Part shown: positions 1-8,743 of the stretch, one piece after another
Position numbering within the stretch: the stretch's first letter is position 1
Layout: every line of letters starts with the position of its first letter
Assembly: GCA_002422425.1 (NCBI GenBank)
Contig: DIVG01000027.1
Span: 1 to 40,162, forward strand
From: Akkermansiaceae bacterium UBA6138
GTDB lineage: Bacteria > Verrucomicrobiota > Verrucomicrobiia > Verrucomicrobiales > DEV007
Direction of reading: 5' to 3'
Length of the DNA: 40,162 bases
Program-made: the position numbers and the translations under genes
The notes under the pieces: model-generated
Seen by the model: only the letters and a program-made list of their open reading frames with translations
Databases searched by the model: none
Told to the model about the DNA's origin: nothing

Positions 1-266
1 CGGAAACGCGGTTGCATGGATAGGGGTTGGGAAAAGCGGAGATTCCCACATTCCCCCGCCTTTTGGCAAGACCCTGATGGCGTAAATATTTGGGTGTGAG
101 GCGAAGAAAACCCTCTCTTCACTCCCCGATCCGATCCTGTTGACTCGCCCCCTTCCACAGAATACCGAACCATCCCTTCAGGTCATTTTCACCGGAAGGC
201 CGCTTGTTTCCCCCGCAAAAGGCGGCTAAATTCGCCCCTTTTCCTTTACCCTCGACGCCTCACGCG

Positions 267-1649
267 ATGCCGAAAGTCTTTCTCAGAACCTTTGGATGCC
301 AGATGAACGAACGCGATTCCGAACAGGTCGCGCAGATGTTCATCGAACGCGGTTTCACGGTCACGCCGGAGCCGGGCGATGCCGATGTCGTCCTCATGAA
401 CAGCTGTTCGGTCCGTGATCAAGCCGAGCAGAAGGCGCTCGGAAACATGCGCCACCTCGGCAAACACCGGCGGAACAATCCGAACATGGTTTTCGGGATG
501 ATGGGGTGCATGGCGCAGAGCCGCGGCGAGCAGCTCCTCCAGGAAGTCCCCCATCTCGATCTCGTGGCGGGGACTCAGAAGTATCATCGCGTCGTCGATC
601 ACTGCATCGAACTGATGCGGAAAAAGGAAGAGGCCCAGATGGACGACCTCCGTCTCCCCATCGTCGATATCGGCGAGGAGGAATCGTCCCAGAACACGAT
701 CCGCGATCACATCGCGAAGGATCACGGGGTGACCGAGTTTGTCAGCATCATGCAGGGCTGCAACATGAAGTGCACCTTCTGCATCGTGCCCTTCACCCGC
801 GGCCCCGAGCGCGCCCGCCCCATCGCGGATATCGTCGACGAGTGCAAACGTCTCGCCGGCAGGGGCGTCCGCGAGGTCACGTTGCTCGGCCAGATCGTGA
901 ATCTCTACGGGCGGCACGAGTTCCCGAAAGTGGATGGAAAAAGCCCTTTCGTGCAGCTCCTCGAGGCCGTCCACGAGATCGATGACATCAAGCGGATCCG
1001 CTTCACCTCACCGCATCCGATCGGTTACAAAGAGGACGTCATCGACGCCTTTACCTACCTACCGAAGCTGGTCGATCACGTCCATTTCCCGATGCAGTCG
1101 GGCTCGGATCGCATTCTCAAGCGCATGCACCGTCCCTACAAGGCGGCGCGTTTCATCGAGATCTGTGAGAAGATGAAGGAGGCCCGTCCCGGCATCGCCA
1201 TTTCGACAGACATTATCGTGGGCTTTCCCGGCGAGACCGAAGAGGATTACCTGGAAACGAAAAAAGCCGTCGAGTATCTCCAGTTTGACCAGGCCTACGT
1301 CTTTCGCTACTCGCAGCGCAAGGACACGCCCGCCGCGGAAATGGAGGACCAACTTCCCGAACGGATCAAGGAGGAGCGCAACCAGGATCTCCTCGCTCTC
1401 GTCGACTCCATCGTCGAGCGGAAGAATCACGCCCTCGTCGGAACCGTTCAGGAAGTCCTTTGTGAAGGGCCGAGCCGTTACAACAAGGATCGCCTAACCG
1501 GACGCACGAGGACGAACCGTATTGTCATCTTCGACGGAGACGCCGACCGCATGTCGGGACAGATCTTCGATGTCCGCATCGAGGAATGCTCGGGTTTTAC
1601 CCTCTACGGTGATCCGGTCCTCGGGCTTGAGCCTTCGGCCTTGCTTTAA
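267..1649 (+). CDS. miaB: tRNA-2-methylthio-N6-dimethylallyladenosine synthase MiaB
   Basis: Radical-SAM methylthiotransferase of 460 aa that adds a methylthio group to i6A37 in tRNAs reading UNN codons; cytoplasmic. The N-terminal MTTase domain carries the three cluster cysteines C11, C47 and C81 (contexts FGCQMNERDSE, NSCSVRDQAE, MMGCMAQ). The radical-SAM motif CNMKCTFC follows at C165/C169/C172 in the context QGCNMKCTFCIVPFTRG, and a TRAM-like RNA-binding tail covers about 395-460. Length and motif order fit MiaB rather than RimO or MtaB. I chose the ATG at 267 because homology begins at MPKVFLRTFGCQMNE; the frame stays open back to 204 but that extension is proline-rich and unlike the family. 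A weak TTGACT box lies at 140-145. The next gene follows after 34 nt, so they may be co-transcribed. Confidence 0.95.
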   Translation: MPKVFLRTFGCQMNERDSEQVAQMFIERGFTVTPEPGDADVVLMNSCSVRDQAEQKALGNMRHLGKHRRNNPNMVFGMMGCMAQSRGEQLLQEVPHLDLVAGTQKYHRVVDHCIELMRKKEEAQMDDLRLPIVDIGEEESSQNTIRDHIAKDHGVTEFVSIMQGCNMKCTFCIVPFTRGPERARPIADIVDECKRLAGRGVREVTLLGQIVNLYGRHEFPKVDGKSPFVQLLEAVHEIDDIKRIRFTSPHPIGYKEDVIDAFTYLPKLVDHVHFPMQSGSDRILKRMHRPYKAARFIEICEKMKEARPGIAISTDIIVGFPGETEEDYLETKKAVEYLQFDQAYVFRYSQRKDTPAAEMEDQLPERIKEERNQDLLALVDSIVERKNHALVGTVQEVLCEGPSRYNKDRLTGRTRTNRIVIFDGDADRMSGQIFDVRIEECSGFTLYGDPVLGLEPSALL

Positions 1650-1683
1650 ACCGATTCAATCCGAATCTGAGCGACGTTTTTCC

Positions 1684-2259
1684 ATGCAGGCCATTTACAA
1701 TTTACTCTACGAGCCCGGAATCCCCCTGAAGATCATGGGGATCCTCATCGGTCTCTGGCTCATCGCCAGCCATGCTTTCGCCCTCGCCAAGCCGGATCTG
1801 GTAAAACCCTGGCTGAAACGTTTTCCCCGGAATGACAAGCTCGGGACCGTGCTCGTGATCATCGCCTTTGCCTGGTCCTTCATTATCTGGTCCTGCATGG
1901 ATCTGGGCGAGTTTTTCAAAATCGAAAAGCCCGTGCAGATGATTCTTGTGGCGGGCTGCGTCGGAGTGATCGTCTACGTGAAAGAGTTTATCGCGGTGCG
2001 TTCCCTGGGATTTCTCATGATCCTCGCGGCGGCACCCATCCTTGATTCAGCCTTCCTCAAAGAGCCTCAAACAAGGCTGCTCATCGTCGCGCTCGCCTAT
2101 GCCATCGCCGTCAAAGGGATGTTCTGGGTGGGTATGCCCTACCTGATGCGCGACCAGATAAACTGGGTCCTCGCGAAAGAAAACCGCTACAACATCGGCG
2201 CGATCGCCGGGGCGGTTTATGGGCTGGTGGTGCTGATTGGTGCGGCGGTGTGGTGGTAG
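1684..2259 (+). CDS. Conserved integral membrane protein of unknown function
   Basis: A 191-aa protein with about five or six hydrophobic segments: roughly residues 15-35, 55-75, 83-103, 107-125, 132-152 and 170-190. I do not recognise a family. Charged residues are confined to short loops (for example WLKRFPRNDK and YLMRDQINWVLAKENRYN), and there is no signal peptidase site, so it should sit in the inner membrane. The ATG at 1684 was chosen because the upstream in-frame stretch overlaps miaB and is arginine/serine-rich, as expected for out-of-frame miaB sequence. It lies 34 nt after miaB and 87 nt before uxaC on the same strand. Nothing in the sequence gives a substrate. Confidence 0.8.
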   Translation: MQAIYNLLYEPGIPLKIMGILIGLWLIASHAFALAKPDLVKPWLKRFPRNDKLGTVLVIIAFAWSFIIWSCMDLGEFFKIEKPVQMILVAGCVGVIVYVKEFIAVRSLGFLMILAAAPILDSAFLKEPQTRLLIVALAYAIAVKGMFWVGMPYLMRDQINWVLAKENRYNIGAIAGAVYGLVVLIGAAVWW

Positions 2260-2346
2260 ATCCAGTCTTCGAGGACTGTTTCTCGTTTTTCCATAGCTCC
2301 CATTTCCCGTTGCTCTCGCCGCATTCTTCGCGACAATTCGGGCGAT

Positions 2347-3771
2347 ATGTCCACGCCCTTTATTCACGACGACTTCATGCTGCAATCGACCGCAGCGAGG
2401 GAACTCTACCACCAGTTCGCGAAAGACGAACCCATCCTCGATTTCCACAACCACCTGCCACCGAACGAGATCGCGGCGGATCGGAAATTCGAAACGCTCT
2501 ACGACATCTGGCTCGCGGGTGACCACTACAAATGGCGCGGGATGCGGGCCAACGGCATTCCCGAAGACCGCATCACCGGCAACGCCTCGCCCCGCGACAA
2601 ATTTGACGCCTGGGCCGAGACAGTCCCCCACTGCCTCCGCAACGCGCTCTACCACTGGACACATCTGGAGCTCTCCCGCTACTTCGAGTTCGACGGCCTG
2701 TTTTCCACCGAAACGGCGGACGAAGTCTGGGAGCGGGGCAATGAGAGGCTCGCCCGTCCGACCCATTCCTGTCAAGGCCTCCTCGAAATGAGCAAGGTCC
2801 GCGCGCTCTGCACGACCGATGACCCGACCCACTCGCTCGAGCATCACCAGGCCATCGCGGCCGATCCGACGATCAGCTGCCGCGTCTACCCGACCTTTCG
2901 CCCCGATCCAGCGCTCTGGGTCCACGAGGCGGTCTCGTTCAATGCCTATGCCGACAAGCTCAGCGAAGTGAGCGGCGTCGACTGCTCCACCCTCGCCGGA
3001 TTTTGCGACGCGATCCGCTCGCGCCACGACTTTTTCCACTCCCTCGGCGGACGCCTCTCCGACCACGGGCTCCATCACGTCTTCGACGCCGACGGCACGA
3101 AAGAGCAGGCCACCGCGATCTTTGACAAGGTCCGCACCGGCCGGTCCGCCAACGCCGCCGAGACCGAGGCCTTCGGGGCCTACCTCATGCTTTTCATCGG
3201 CGAGCTCAATGCCGCCCGCAACTGGACGATGCAACTCCACATCGGCGCCGAGCGCAACAACAACCAGCGGCTTTTTGAAAAACTCGGCCGCGATGTCGGC
3301 TGCGACTCCATGGCCGATGTCAATCATGCCTTCGCCGTGCGGCGCTACCTCAATACCCTCGACCAGCGCGGCCATCTCCCCAAGGTGATGCTCTACAACC
3401 TCAACCCGAAGGACAACTACGCCCTCGCCACGATGCTGGGGAACTTCCTCGAAGCCAAGCCCGGCGACCCGCCCTGCCGTCTCCAGCTCGGCACCGCCTG
3501 GTGGTTCATGGACACCAAAGAAGGGATGGAGTGGCAGATCAACACCTTCTCGAACACGAGCCTGCTCTCCCGCTTCAACGGCATGCTGACGGACTCGCGC
3601 AGCTTCCTCTCCTTCACCCGTCACGAGTATTTCCGCCGCATTCTCTGCAACATGATCGGGACCGACATGGAAAACGGGGAAATCCCCCGCGACATGGAGT
3701 TGGTCGGGGACATGGTGCGCCGTATCTGCTTCCGGAACGCCGCTGAGTTTTTCGGACTGGAGCTGTCGTGA
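2347..3771 (+). CDS. uxaC: Glucuronate isomerase (uronate isomerase) UxaC
   Basis: Full-length 474-aa uronate isomerase (EC 5.3.1.12) converting D-glucuronate to D-fructuronate, or galacturonate to tagaturonate, in the cytoplasm. The amidohydrolase-fold metal motif DFHNH is at 32-36. Other family blocks are LYDIWLAGDHYKWRGMR near 58-74, ALCTTDDPTHSLEHH near 154-168, and the C-terminal MLTDSRSFLSFTRHEYFRR block near 417-435. The ATG at 2347 gives the usual N-terminus (FIHDDFMLQS...). The last codons overlap the start of the FAD oxidoreductase (GTGA, 3768-3771), so the two are probably translationally coupled. UxaB, UxuA and KdgK are not in this window, so the rest of the hexuronate pathway must lie elsewhere if present. 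Confidence 0.96.
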   Translation: MSTPFIHDDFMLQSTAARELYHQFAKDEPILDFHNHLPPNEIAADRKFETLYDIWLAGDHYKWRGMRANGIPEDRITGNASPRDKFDAWAETVPHCLRNALYHWTHLELSRYFEFDGLFSTETADEVWERGNERLARPTHSCQGLLEMSKVRALCTTDDPTHSLEHHQAIAADPTISCRVYPTFRPDPALWVHEAVSFNAYADKLSEVSGVDCSTLAGFCDAIRSRHDFFHSLGGRLSDHGLHHVFDADGTKEQATAIFDKVRTGRSANAAETEAFGAYLMLFIGELNAARNWTMQLHIGAERNNNQRLFEKLGRDVGCDSMADVNHAFAVRRYLNTLDQRGHLPKVMLYNLNPKDNYALATMLGNFLEAKPGDPPCRLQLGTAWWFMDTKEGMEWQINTFSNTSLLSRFNGMLTDSRSFLSFTRHEYFRRILCNMIGTDMENGEIPRDMELVGDMVRRICFRNAAEFFGLELS

Positions 3772-4958
3772 CCGGGACCCGTCAGGCCGAGTATGATACC
3801 GTCATCATCGGTGGCGGTGTCGCGGCGCTGTGGACGGCTAACGTGTTGAAAAACGCGGGGCAGTCTGTCCTCGTCCTGACAAACACTCCGCTCGGCGAAG
3901 GCCAGTCTCTCGCCGCGCAGGGCGTCATCCATGGCGGACTGAAATACGCGGTCGGGGGAAAGCTGACCGACTCGTCCGAGGCCCTCGCGGCGATGCCGGG
4001 TCGCTGGCTTGCGGCGATGCGGGGAGAAGGTCCCGTCGATCTCAGCGGGGCCCGCCTCCTCTGCGATCATCAGCTGATGTGGAGCCTACCGAACATGGTC
4101 AGCCAGGTCTTGAGTTTTTTCGGGAGCAAGGCGCTGCGGGGTCGATCCGCCGCGATCGCACGCGAGGATTATCCGGCCGTCTTCGACACGGACGATTACA
4201 AGGGAAAGCTCTTCCGCATTGACGAGCCCGTCGTGGACCCGGTCTCCATCATACAAGAACTCGCACGGGGCGTGGAGGCCGAAACCTATCTCGTCGGGTG
4301 GGGAAAAAATGCTTCGCTTGAGTCGGTCGAATCTCAAATTTCCGCGATCATTTTGCGCGATGACTCCGGCGACGCGGTCCGGGTCACGGCGTCCCGTTAC
4401 CTCCTCGCCGCCGGAGCTGGCAACGGCGCGCTCCTTTCCGAAATCGGCATTTCGAGCCCCGCGATGCAGCTACGCCCGCTTCACCAGCTCATCATTCGAA
4501 AGCGCGGGCTGCCCGATTTTTTCTCCGTCTGCGTCGGGACCAGCCCGAAACCGCCCCTTGTCTCGACGACCCATATTGACAGTGAGGGCCGCACCATTTG
4601 GTACATCGGCGGCGACATCGCCGAGCAGGAAGGCGTCGCCCGGACCGAGGCCGAACAGATCATGGCAGGCAAGACTCTCTTTGCGAAGCTGATGCCCTGG
4701 ATCGATCTCGCCGAGGCCGAGTGGTTCACCTGTCGCGGAAACCGGGCCGAACCTCTCACCGGAACGGGCGACCGCCCCCCCGGTGCGTATTGCGAGCGAA
4801 TCGGCAATCTCCTCGTCGCCTGGCCCACCAAACTCGCTCTTGCTCCGAATCTGGCGGATGAGGTGCTGCGGAACTCGGAGAAGTCGACCGGGCAAACGAA
4901 TCCGCCCCTCGCCCTGCCACATCCGCCGCTCGGAAGAGCGCCCTGGGAACTACCGTGA
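3768..4958 (+). CDS. FAD-dependent oxidoreductase (DAO / GlpD-like fold)
   Basis: A 396-aa flavoprotein. The dinucleotide-binding motif VIIGGGVAALW is at 12-22, and a GlpD-like second block (AAQGVIHGGLKYAVGG) is near 49-64. A conserved C-terminal GNRAEPLTGTGDRPPGAY block lies near 325-342. There is no signal peptide, so it acts in the cytoplasm or peripherally at the membrane. The start is GTG at 3768, overlapping the uxaC stop by four bases, which favours coupling. The substrate is unknown. Context suggests a uronate- or sugar-acid-derived compound, but that is inference only. A glycerol-3-phosphate dehydrogenase role is unlikely because the enzyme is short and has no glp genes nearby. Confidence 0.85.
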   Translation: MTGTRQAEYDTVIIGGGVAALWTANVLKNAGQSVLVLTNTPLGEGQSLAAQGVIHGGLKYAVGGKLTDSSEALAAMPGRWLAAMRGEGPVDLSGARLLCDHQLMWSLPNMVSQVLSFFGSKALRGRSAAIAREDYPAVFDTDDYKGKLFRIDEPVVDPVSIIQELARGVEAETYLVGWGKNASLESVESQISAIILRDDSGDAVRVTASRYLLAAGAGNGALLSEIGISSPAMQLRPLHQLIIRKRGLPDFFSVCVGTSPKPPLVSTTHIDSEGRTIWYIGGDIAEQEGVARTEAEQIMAGKTLFAKLMPWIDLAEAEWFTCRGNRAEPLTGTGDRPPGAYCERIGNLLVAWPTKLALAPNLADEVLRNSEKSTGQTNPPLALPHPPLGRAPWELP

Positions 4959-5118
4959 AACGCACGTGCTCGTTTGACCCCAAGGAGGGGAGACATTCCT
5001 GTTGTGCTTTTTTCTCGTCCAGTCACGATCGGTCCGGGCATGCCGGGCCAGACCCGTTCGCTCGGTCCGAACTTCCCTCCCCCTTGACTCCGTCCCCATT
5101 TCCCTGAACGTCCTCTCC

Positions 5119-5913
5119 ATGCACCGCCGCCCCCTTCATTCCACCGACCTCCTCGTTTCCTCCCTCGGACTCGGCACGGTGAAGTTCGGGCGCAATCAGC
5201 AGGTGAAATACCCGACCGCCTTTGACCTTCCCTCCGACGAGGCCATCCTCGAACTGCTCGATCTCGCCCTCGCCGAGGGCATCAACCTGCTCGACACGGC
5301 ACCCGCCTACGGCACGAGCGAGGAACGACTCGGCGGTCTCCTCGGATCCCGCCGGGACGACTGGGTCATCATCTCAAAAGCCGGCGAAGACTTCATCGAC
5401 GGCAAATCCCGCTTCGACTTTTCCCCCGCCGCGATCTCCGCTAGCGTCGAGCGCACCCTGTCACGTCTGCGAACTGACAGGGTGGAGTGTCTCCTCCTCC
5501 ACTCCGACGGAAATGACCTCGAGGTGCTCGACCAATCGGGCGCGGTCGGGGCACTGCTCGCGCTCAAGGAGCAGGGAAAAATCCGCTCCGCCGGGATCTC
5601 GACCAAGACCGTGGCCGGCGGATTGCGGGCGGTCGAACTGGGACTCGATGTCGTGATGGTGACCTACAATCCCTGGTTCCGCGATGAGGAACCCGTCCTC
5701 GACGCGGCGGCTCAGGCGGGCACGAGTGTCTTTTTGAAAAAAGCGCTCGGGAGCGGTTGGTTCGGCGGCGAGGCTCCTCCAGGGAATCCAGTCGCGACGG
5801 CGCTCGACTTTGTCTTTCGCCACCCCGCGACCACATCGGCCATCGTCGGGACGATCAATCCGCAGCACCTTCGCGAAAACGGCGAAGCCCTGCGCCGGAT
5901 CGAGGAAAAATGA
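5119..5913 (+). CDS. Aldo/keto reductase family oxidoreductase
   Basis: A 264-aa (beta/alpha)8 NAD(P)H-dependent reductase. The catalytic tetrad is visible: D59 and Y64 in LLDTAPAYG, K87 in IISKAGED, and H128 in CLLLHSDGND. The cofactor-binding end is seen as SAIVGTINPQHLREN near the C-terminus. It is shorter than typical 310-330-aa members, like other short members of the family. The ATG at 5119 (MHRRPLHSTDL) was chosen because homology starts there; the frame extends to 5002 but that part is arginine-rich and unlike the family. It is followed immediately by the PHP phosphatase, with two bases fewer than a codon of slack, so both probably share one transcript. The physiological carbonyl substrate is unknown. 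Confidence 0.92.
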   Translation: MHRRPLHSTDLLVSSLGLGTVKFGRNQQVKYPTAFDLPSDEAILELLDLALAEGINLLDTAPAYGTSEERLGGLLGSRRDDWVIISKAGEDFIDGKSRFDFSPAAISASVERTLSRLRTDRVECLLLHSDGNDLEVLDQSGAVGALLALKEQGKIRSAGISTKTVAGGLRAVELGLDVVMVTYNPWFRDEEPVLDAAAQAGTSVFLKKALGSGWFGGEAPPGNPVATALDFVFRHPATTSAIVGTINPQHLRENGEALRRIEEK

Positions 5914-6816
5914 ATGAAAAAGCACCCGGCTTGTCATAGGAGTATGGCAAGATCGATCCCGCCGCCCGACATGCCTTCTCCCTCCCCTCTTTTTTTCGAC
6001 AGCCACATGCACACCCCGCTCTGCAAACACGCGGAGGGGCACCCGATCGCCTACATGGAGCACGGGGTCGCGCAGGGACTCGCGGGCATCATCATGACCT
6101 GCCACAGCCCCATGCCCGACGGTTTCTCCAGCCGGGTGCGAATGTTCCCCGAACAGTTTGCCGAATACTGCGCGATGGTGCAGGCGGCCGCCGACGCCGC
6201 GCCCGACGGGTTCGAGGTCCGGCTCGGCCTTGAGAGTGACTTCTTTCCCGGAATGGAGGGCTGGCTCGCCGAACTCCACGCGAGGGCGGACTTCCATTAC
6301 ATCCTCGGCTCGGTCCACTGGCACATCGCGGAATACATGGACGCCTTCTGGCACGGTGATCCCTTTGCCTTTCAAAAGCAGTACTTTGATCACCTCGCCG
6401 AATCGGCCGAGACGGGACTCTTCGACAGCCTCGCCCATCCCGATCTCGTCAAAAATGCGAGCCCGCCCGACTGGGATTTCGACCGCATCCGGCCGCACCT
6501 TGAGAAAACGCTCGATCGTATCGCCAAAACGGGCGTGGCGATGGAGATCAACACCTCGGGTCTGAACAAGTCCTACCCCGAAATGAATCCCGGCCCGCGC
6601 CTCCTCGGACTAATGGCGGAGAGAAAAATACCCGTCGTGGTGGGATCGGATTCCCACACCCCGAAGCGCGTCGCGGATGGCTTTGGCCTCGCCCTCGACT
6701 TTCTCTCCGCTGCGGGCTACGAAATGGTCAGCGTCTTTCGCCATCGCGAGCGCGTTGATCTTCCGATTGCCGAGGTGCGGGCGAGTCTTCCGTTCGAGAG
6801 CGATAATCCGGATTGA
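5914..6816 (+). CDS. hisJ: Histidinol-phosphatase of the PHP family (HisJ/HisK-like)
   Basis: A PHP-fold phosphoesterase, probably hydrolysing histidinol phosphate in histidine synthesis (EC 3.1.3.15). Metal-binding motifs appear in order: DSHMHTPLCKHA (H31, H33, H39), GLESDF, ILGSVHW, DSLAHPDLV, MEINTSGLNK and VVGSDSHTPKRV. Counted from 5914 it is 300 aa, slightly longer than the usual 260-280. The ATG at 5914 follows directly after the aldo/keto reductase stop and has a GAGG box at 5902-5905 with good spacing. ATGs at 5944 and 5971 are alternatives; 5971 gives a more family-like N-terminus but has no ribosome-binding site. No other his genes are in the window, so the exact phosphate-ester substrate is inferred from family membership. 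Confidence 0.87.
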   Translation: MKKHPACHRSMARSIPPPDMPSPSPLFFDSHMHTPLCKHAEGHPIAYMEHGVAQGLAGIIMTCHSPMPDGFSSRVRMFPEQFAEYCAMVQAAADAAPDGFEVRLGLESDFFPGMEGWLAELHARADFHYILGSVHWHIAEYMDAFWHGDPFAFQKQYFDHLAESAETGLFDSLAHPDLVKNASPPDWDFDRIRPHLEKTLDRIAKTGVAMEINTSGLNKSYPEMNPGPRLLGLMAERKIPVVVGSDSHTPKRVADGFGLALDFLSAAGYEMVSVFRHRERVDLPIAEVRASLPFESDNPD

Positions 6817-6854
6817 GGCAATTACCCGTTTTCGGCGGTCCCCTGCCGGGACAG

Positions 6855-7631
6855 TCAGGGGGAACGCTCCGCGAGAGCGGCGAGAAGCGGCTTGATCGTT
6901 GCCGGGTCGATCCCGGGAAGACCGGAAAGGAGCCTCGCAATCTTTCCCGCGATAAGGGGGGCCGCGTAGCTGCTGCCGGTCTCGACTTTCGTTGTCCCAT
7001 AAAGCCAGGGCACTTCAACCCGCTCGCCGCAGGCGAGAAAGGAGACCATGCGACCGGCAGTGAAATAAAACACCTGCGGATCACAATCGATTCCGCGAAC
7101 GCCGACGACACTCGGAAAATAGGCGGGCCATTCGCGGATACCGGCGTCGATGTTACTGCACGCCGCCACGACCTGAACCCCTTCAAGGTAGGCCCGGTCC
7201 ACCCAGTCCTTGTAGTCCATCACGTAACGGGGTAAACCGCGGCAACCGAAGCTGCAATTGATGACCTGATAGCCGCGATCGATCGCCTGATTGACACATT
7301 CCGAAATGACGAGACTTCGGGAGTGATTGCTGCTGTCGAGCGCCCGGAAGCTGCCCAGCCGCACCCCGGGTGCCTCACGCAGGACGAGACTCGCCACCGC
7401 GGTTCCGTGTCCGTAGACATCAGTGCCGTCACCCTCGGCGATGTGTAGATTGATCCCGTCGCAGGAAACAACGATATCATCCGCGAGCTCAAGGCCGGCC
7501 AGAGCCGGATGCGACAGGTCGATGCCGGAGTCGACGATCGCGACCTTTATTCCGTCTCCCCTTCCCGACCGGAGCACCTCGCGCGCCGCCGCGAGATCGG
7601 GCCACGCCGCGGATGAGCTAGAAACCGTCAT
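6855..7631 (-). CDS. Cytoplasmic subtilisin-like serine protease (S8 family)
   Basis: A compact 258-aa subtilase with the full catalytic set: D34 in VAIVDSGIDLSHP, H75 in VYGHGTAVAS, oxyanion N160 in ACSNID, and S221 in GSSYAAP. It has no signal peptide and no propeptide: the catalytic domain starts within about 25 residues of the N-terminus. It should therefore act inside the cell, unlike most secreted subtilases. It is cysteine-rich for the family (C57, C112, C126, C130, C158, C183, C201), consistent with a reducing compartment. It is the last gene of a three-gene - strand cassette and overlaps the GAF gene by 14 bp. Function is inferred as regulated intracellular proteolysis; the target is unknown. 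Confidence 0.9.
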   Translation of the reverse strand: MTVSSSSAAWPDLAAAREVLRSGRGDGIKVAIVDSGIDLSHPALAGLELADDIVVSCDGINLHIAEGDGTDVYGHGTAVASLVLREAPGVRLGSFRALDSSNHSRSLVISECVNQAIDRGYQVINCSFGCRGLPRYVMDYKDWVDRAYLEGVQVVAACSNIDAGIREWPAYFPSVVGVRGIDCDPQVFYFTAGRMVSFLACGERVEVPWLYGTTKVETGSSYAAPLIAGKIARLLSGLPGIDPATIKPLLAALAERSP

Positions 7632-8220
7632 TCAATCCCAGAGCTGAAGAGAAAAGTGACTCGTTGATGAGCCGCTCGACGAGGTTGGCAACCCGCGTAA
7701 GGGTCTCCACATCGGCGAAAGAAAACCCCTCACTTTCGTGCTTTGTCTCCCTGAGCTGCACGCACGAGATCACTCCGCGAAGTCCGAAACCGAAATAAAA
7801 CGGGACGGCGATCATCGCGGTGGTATGCCTGGAAATCTTCCGGTCGAGCGTGTCGTCGTGGCCCTCGCTCGCCTGAATGTCGTTCTCGCAATACGGCTGC
7901 TGCTGCGTAAAAACGAGCGAGATGATCCCCTGCCCGAGCGGCTGCCGAAAGCCGACAAGGGAATCGGGATCCTCCCCGGAATTAAAGACAGCGACCAAAT
8001 CCGCAGGCCCCCCGTCGAACAGCCAGATCGTTCCCTCGCAACCGCCGACCTCGCGGAAGGCCTCGCGTAAAAGGCCGAGCGAGACTTGATCGACCAGTTC
8101 GACGAGCTGGGAGGGGGACATCGACTCGATCCGGTGATCGAGATGCCGCTCCAACTCCCGGGCGAACTTGCCCAAGCCGGGATGTCTTAGGAGTTTCGTT
8201 TGAACCCCCGCCATCTTCAT
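7618..8220 (-). CDS. GAF-domain protein
   Basis: A 200-aa soluble protein. Residues about 45-190 read as a GAF domain: a helix (LVELVDQVSLGLLREAF), an EGTIWLFD strand, a GQGIISLVFTQQQPYCEND block, an AMIAVPFYF strand, and GVISCVQL followed by the closing helix (ADVETLTRVANLVERLI). The N-terminal 40 residues are helical. No histidine kinase, cyclase or output domain is attached, so it is a stand-alone sensor. It overlaps the upstream small gene by four bases (ATGA) and the downstream subtilase by 14 bp. The three products are probably made in a fixed ratio and may interact. The ligand is unknown; the two or three cysteines do not form an obvious phytochrome-type site. Confidence 0.82.
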   Translation of the reverse strand: MKMAGVQTKLLRHPGLGKFARELERHLDHRIESMSPSQLVELVDQVSLGLLREAFREVGGCEGTIWLFDGGPADLVAVFNSGEDPDSLVGFRQPLGQGIISLVFTQQQPYCENDIQASEGHDDTLDRKISRHTTAMIAVPFYFGFGLRGVISCVQLRETKHESEGFSFADVETLTRVANLVERLINESLFSSALGLNDGF

Positions 8221-8438
8221 GCCTGAGTGCGGAGCGTTTGCACGAGCTCGTGAAGGGCGCGCTCGTTCTCAAGGATGCCCGGAAGAAGTTTATCGCGCTC
8301 CACCGCACTAAGCTTACCGGCGGCGAACAACCGAATCTTCTCAATCTGATCGGGTGAGAGAGACGAAGAGGAATGGCCGGAAACCTCGGGGCCGAGATTT
8401 TCAAGAAACTGATTGAGGAGAGCTATTTCGTTGTTCAT
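8217..8438 (-). CDS. Small anti-sigma-like helical protein heading the GAF/subtilase cassette
   Basis: A 73-aa protein starting at the ATG at 8438 (MNNEIALLNQF). Its centre (LSPDQIEKIRLFAAGKLS followed by AVERDKLLPGILENERALHELV) resembles the helical core of zinc-binding anti-sigma domains (pattern: gel-sxeer-x-v-xhl-xxCxxC). It lacks all cysteines and histidines of the zinc site and has no membrane segment. An upstream in-frame ATG at 8465 would add nine residues. A perfect 11-nt palindrome (CTATC-C-GATAG) at 8468-8478 lies about 30 nt upstream of the start and may be part of the promoter or operator. It overlaps the GAF gene by four bases. The anti-sigma resemblance is my reading of the pattern and is not strong enough to assign function. 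Confidence 0.65.
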   Translation of the reverse strand: MNNEIALLNQFLENLGPEVSGHSSSSLSPDQIEKIRLFAAGKLSAVERDKLLPGILENERALHELVQTLRTQA

Positions 8439-8572
8439 GGGAAAGGAATTGAGAAATGGATACAATACTATCCGATAGACGCCCGCCCGTTCTCAACGAT
8501 TCAACATTCACGCCACTTTCCCGAGTTATCATCAAAAAACACGGGAATAAGAGCTCGAAAAAGCACAAAGTG

Positions 8573-8620
8573 AAAACAAAACGGCCCGGCACTGTGACTT
8601 TCGCCTACCGCACCGGGCCG
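8573..8620 (-). terminator. Terminator-like hairpin, - strand
   Basis: Perfect 8-bp arms CGGCCCGG (8582-8589) and CCGGGCCG (8613-8620), extendable by three pairs including two G-U. On the - strand this is followed by TTTTGTTTT (8581-8573). The loop is long, about 17-23 nt. No - strand gene ends here, so if real it would end a non-coding transcript. Confidence 0.4.
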
Positions 8621-8743
8621 CCCCGTTCCGCACAAATTCTCTATGAAAGCCCCGAGGCAACACTCAGAGGGACCCAGCAATCCACTTACCCCATGCTCAC
8701 CCCATCTAAACCCCGCCTCTTGGCGACCGTAGACTGTAACACG

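Noticed and set aside
2047..3624. 525-codon open frame antisense to uxaC
   Set aside because: uxaC has full family motifs on the + strand; the antisense frame is Gly/Val/Glu-rich with no recognisable domain, as expected in GC-rich DNA.
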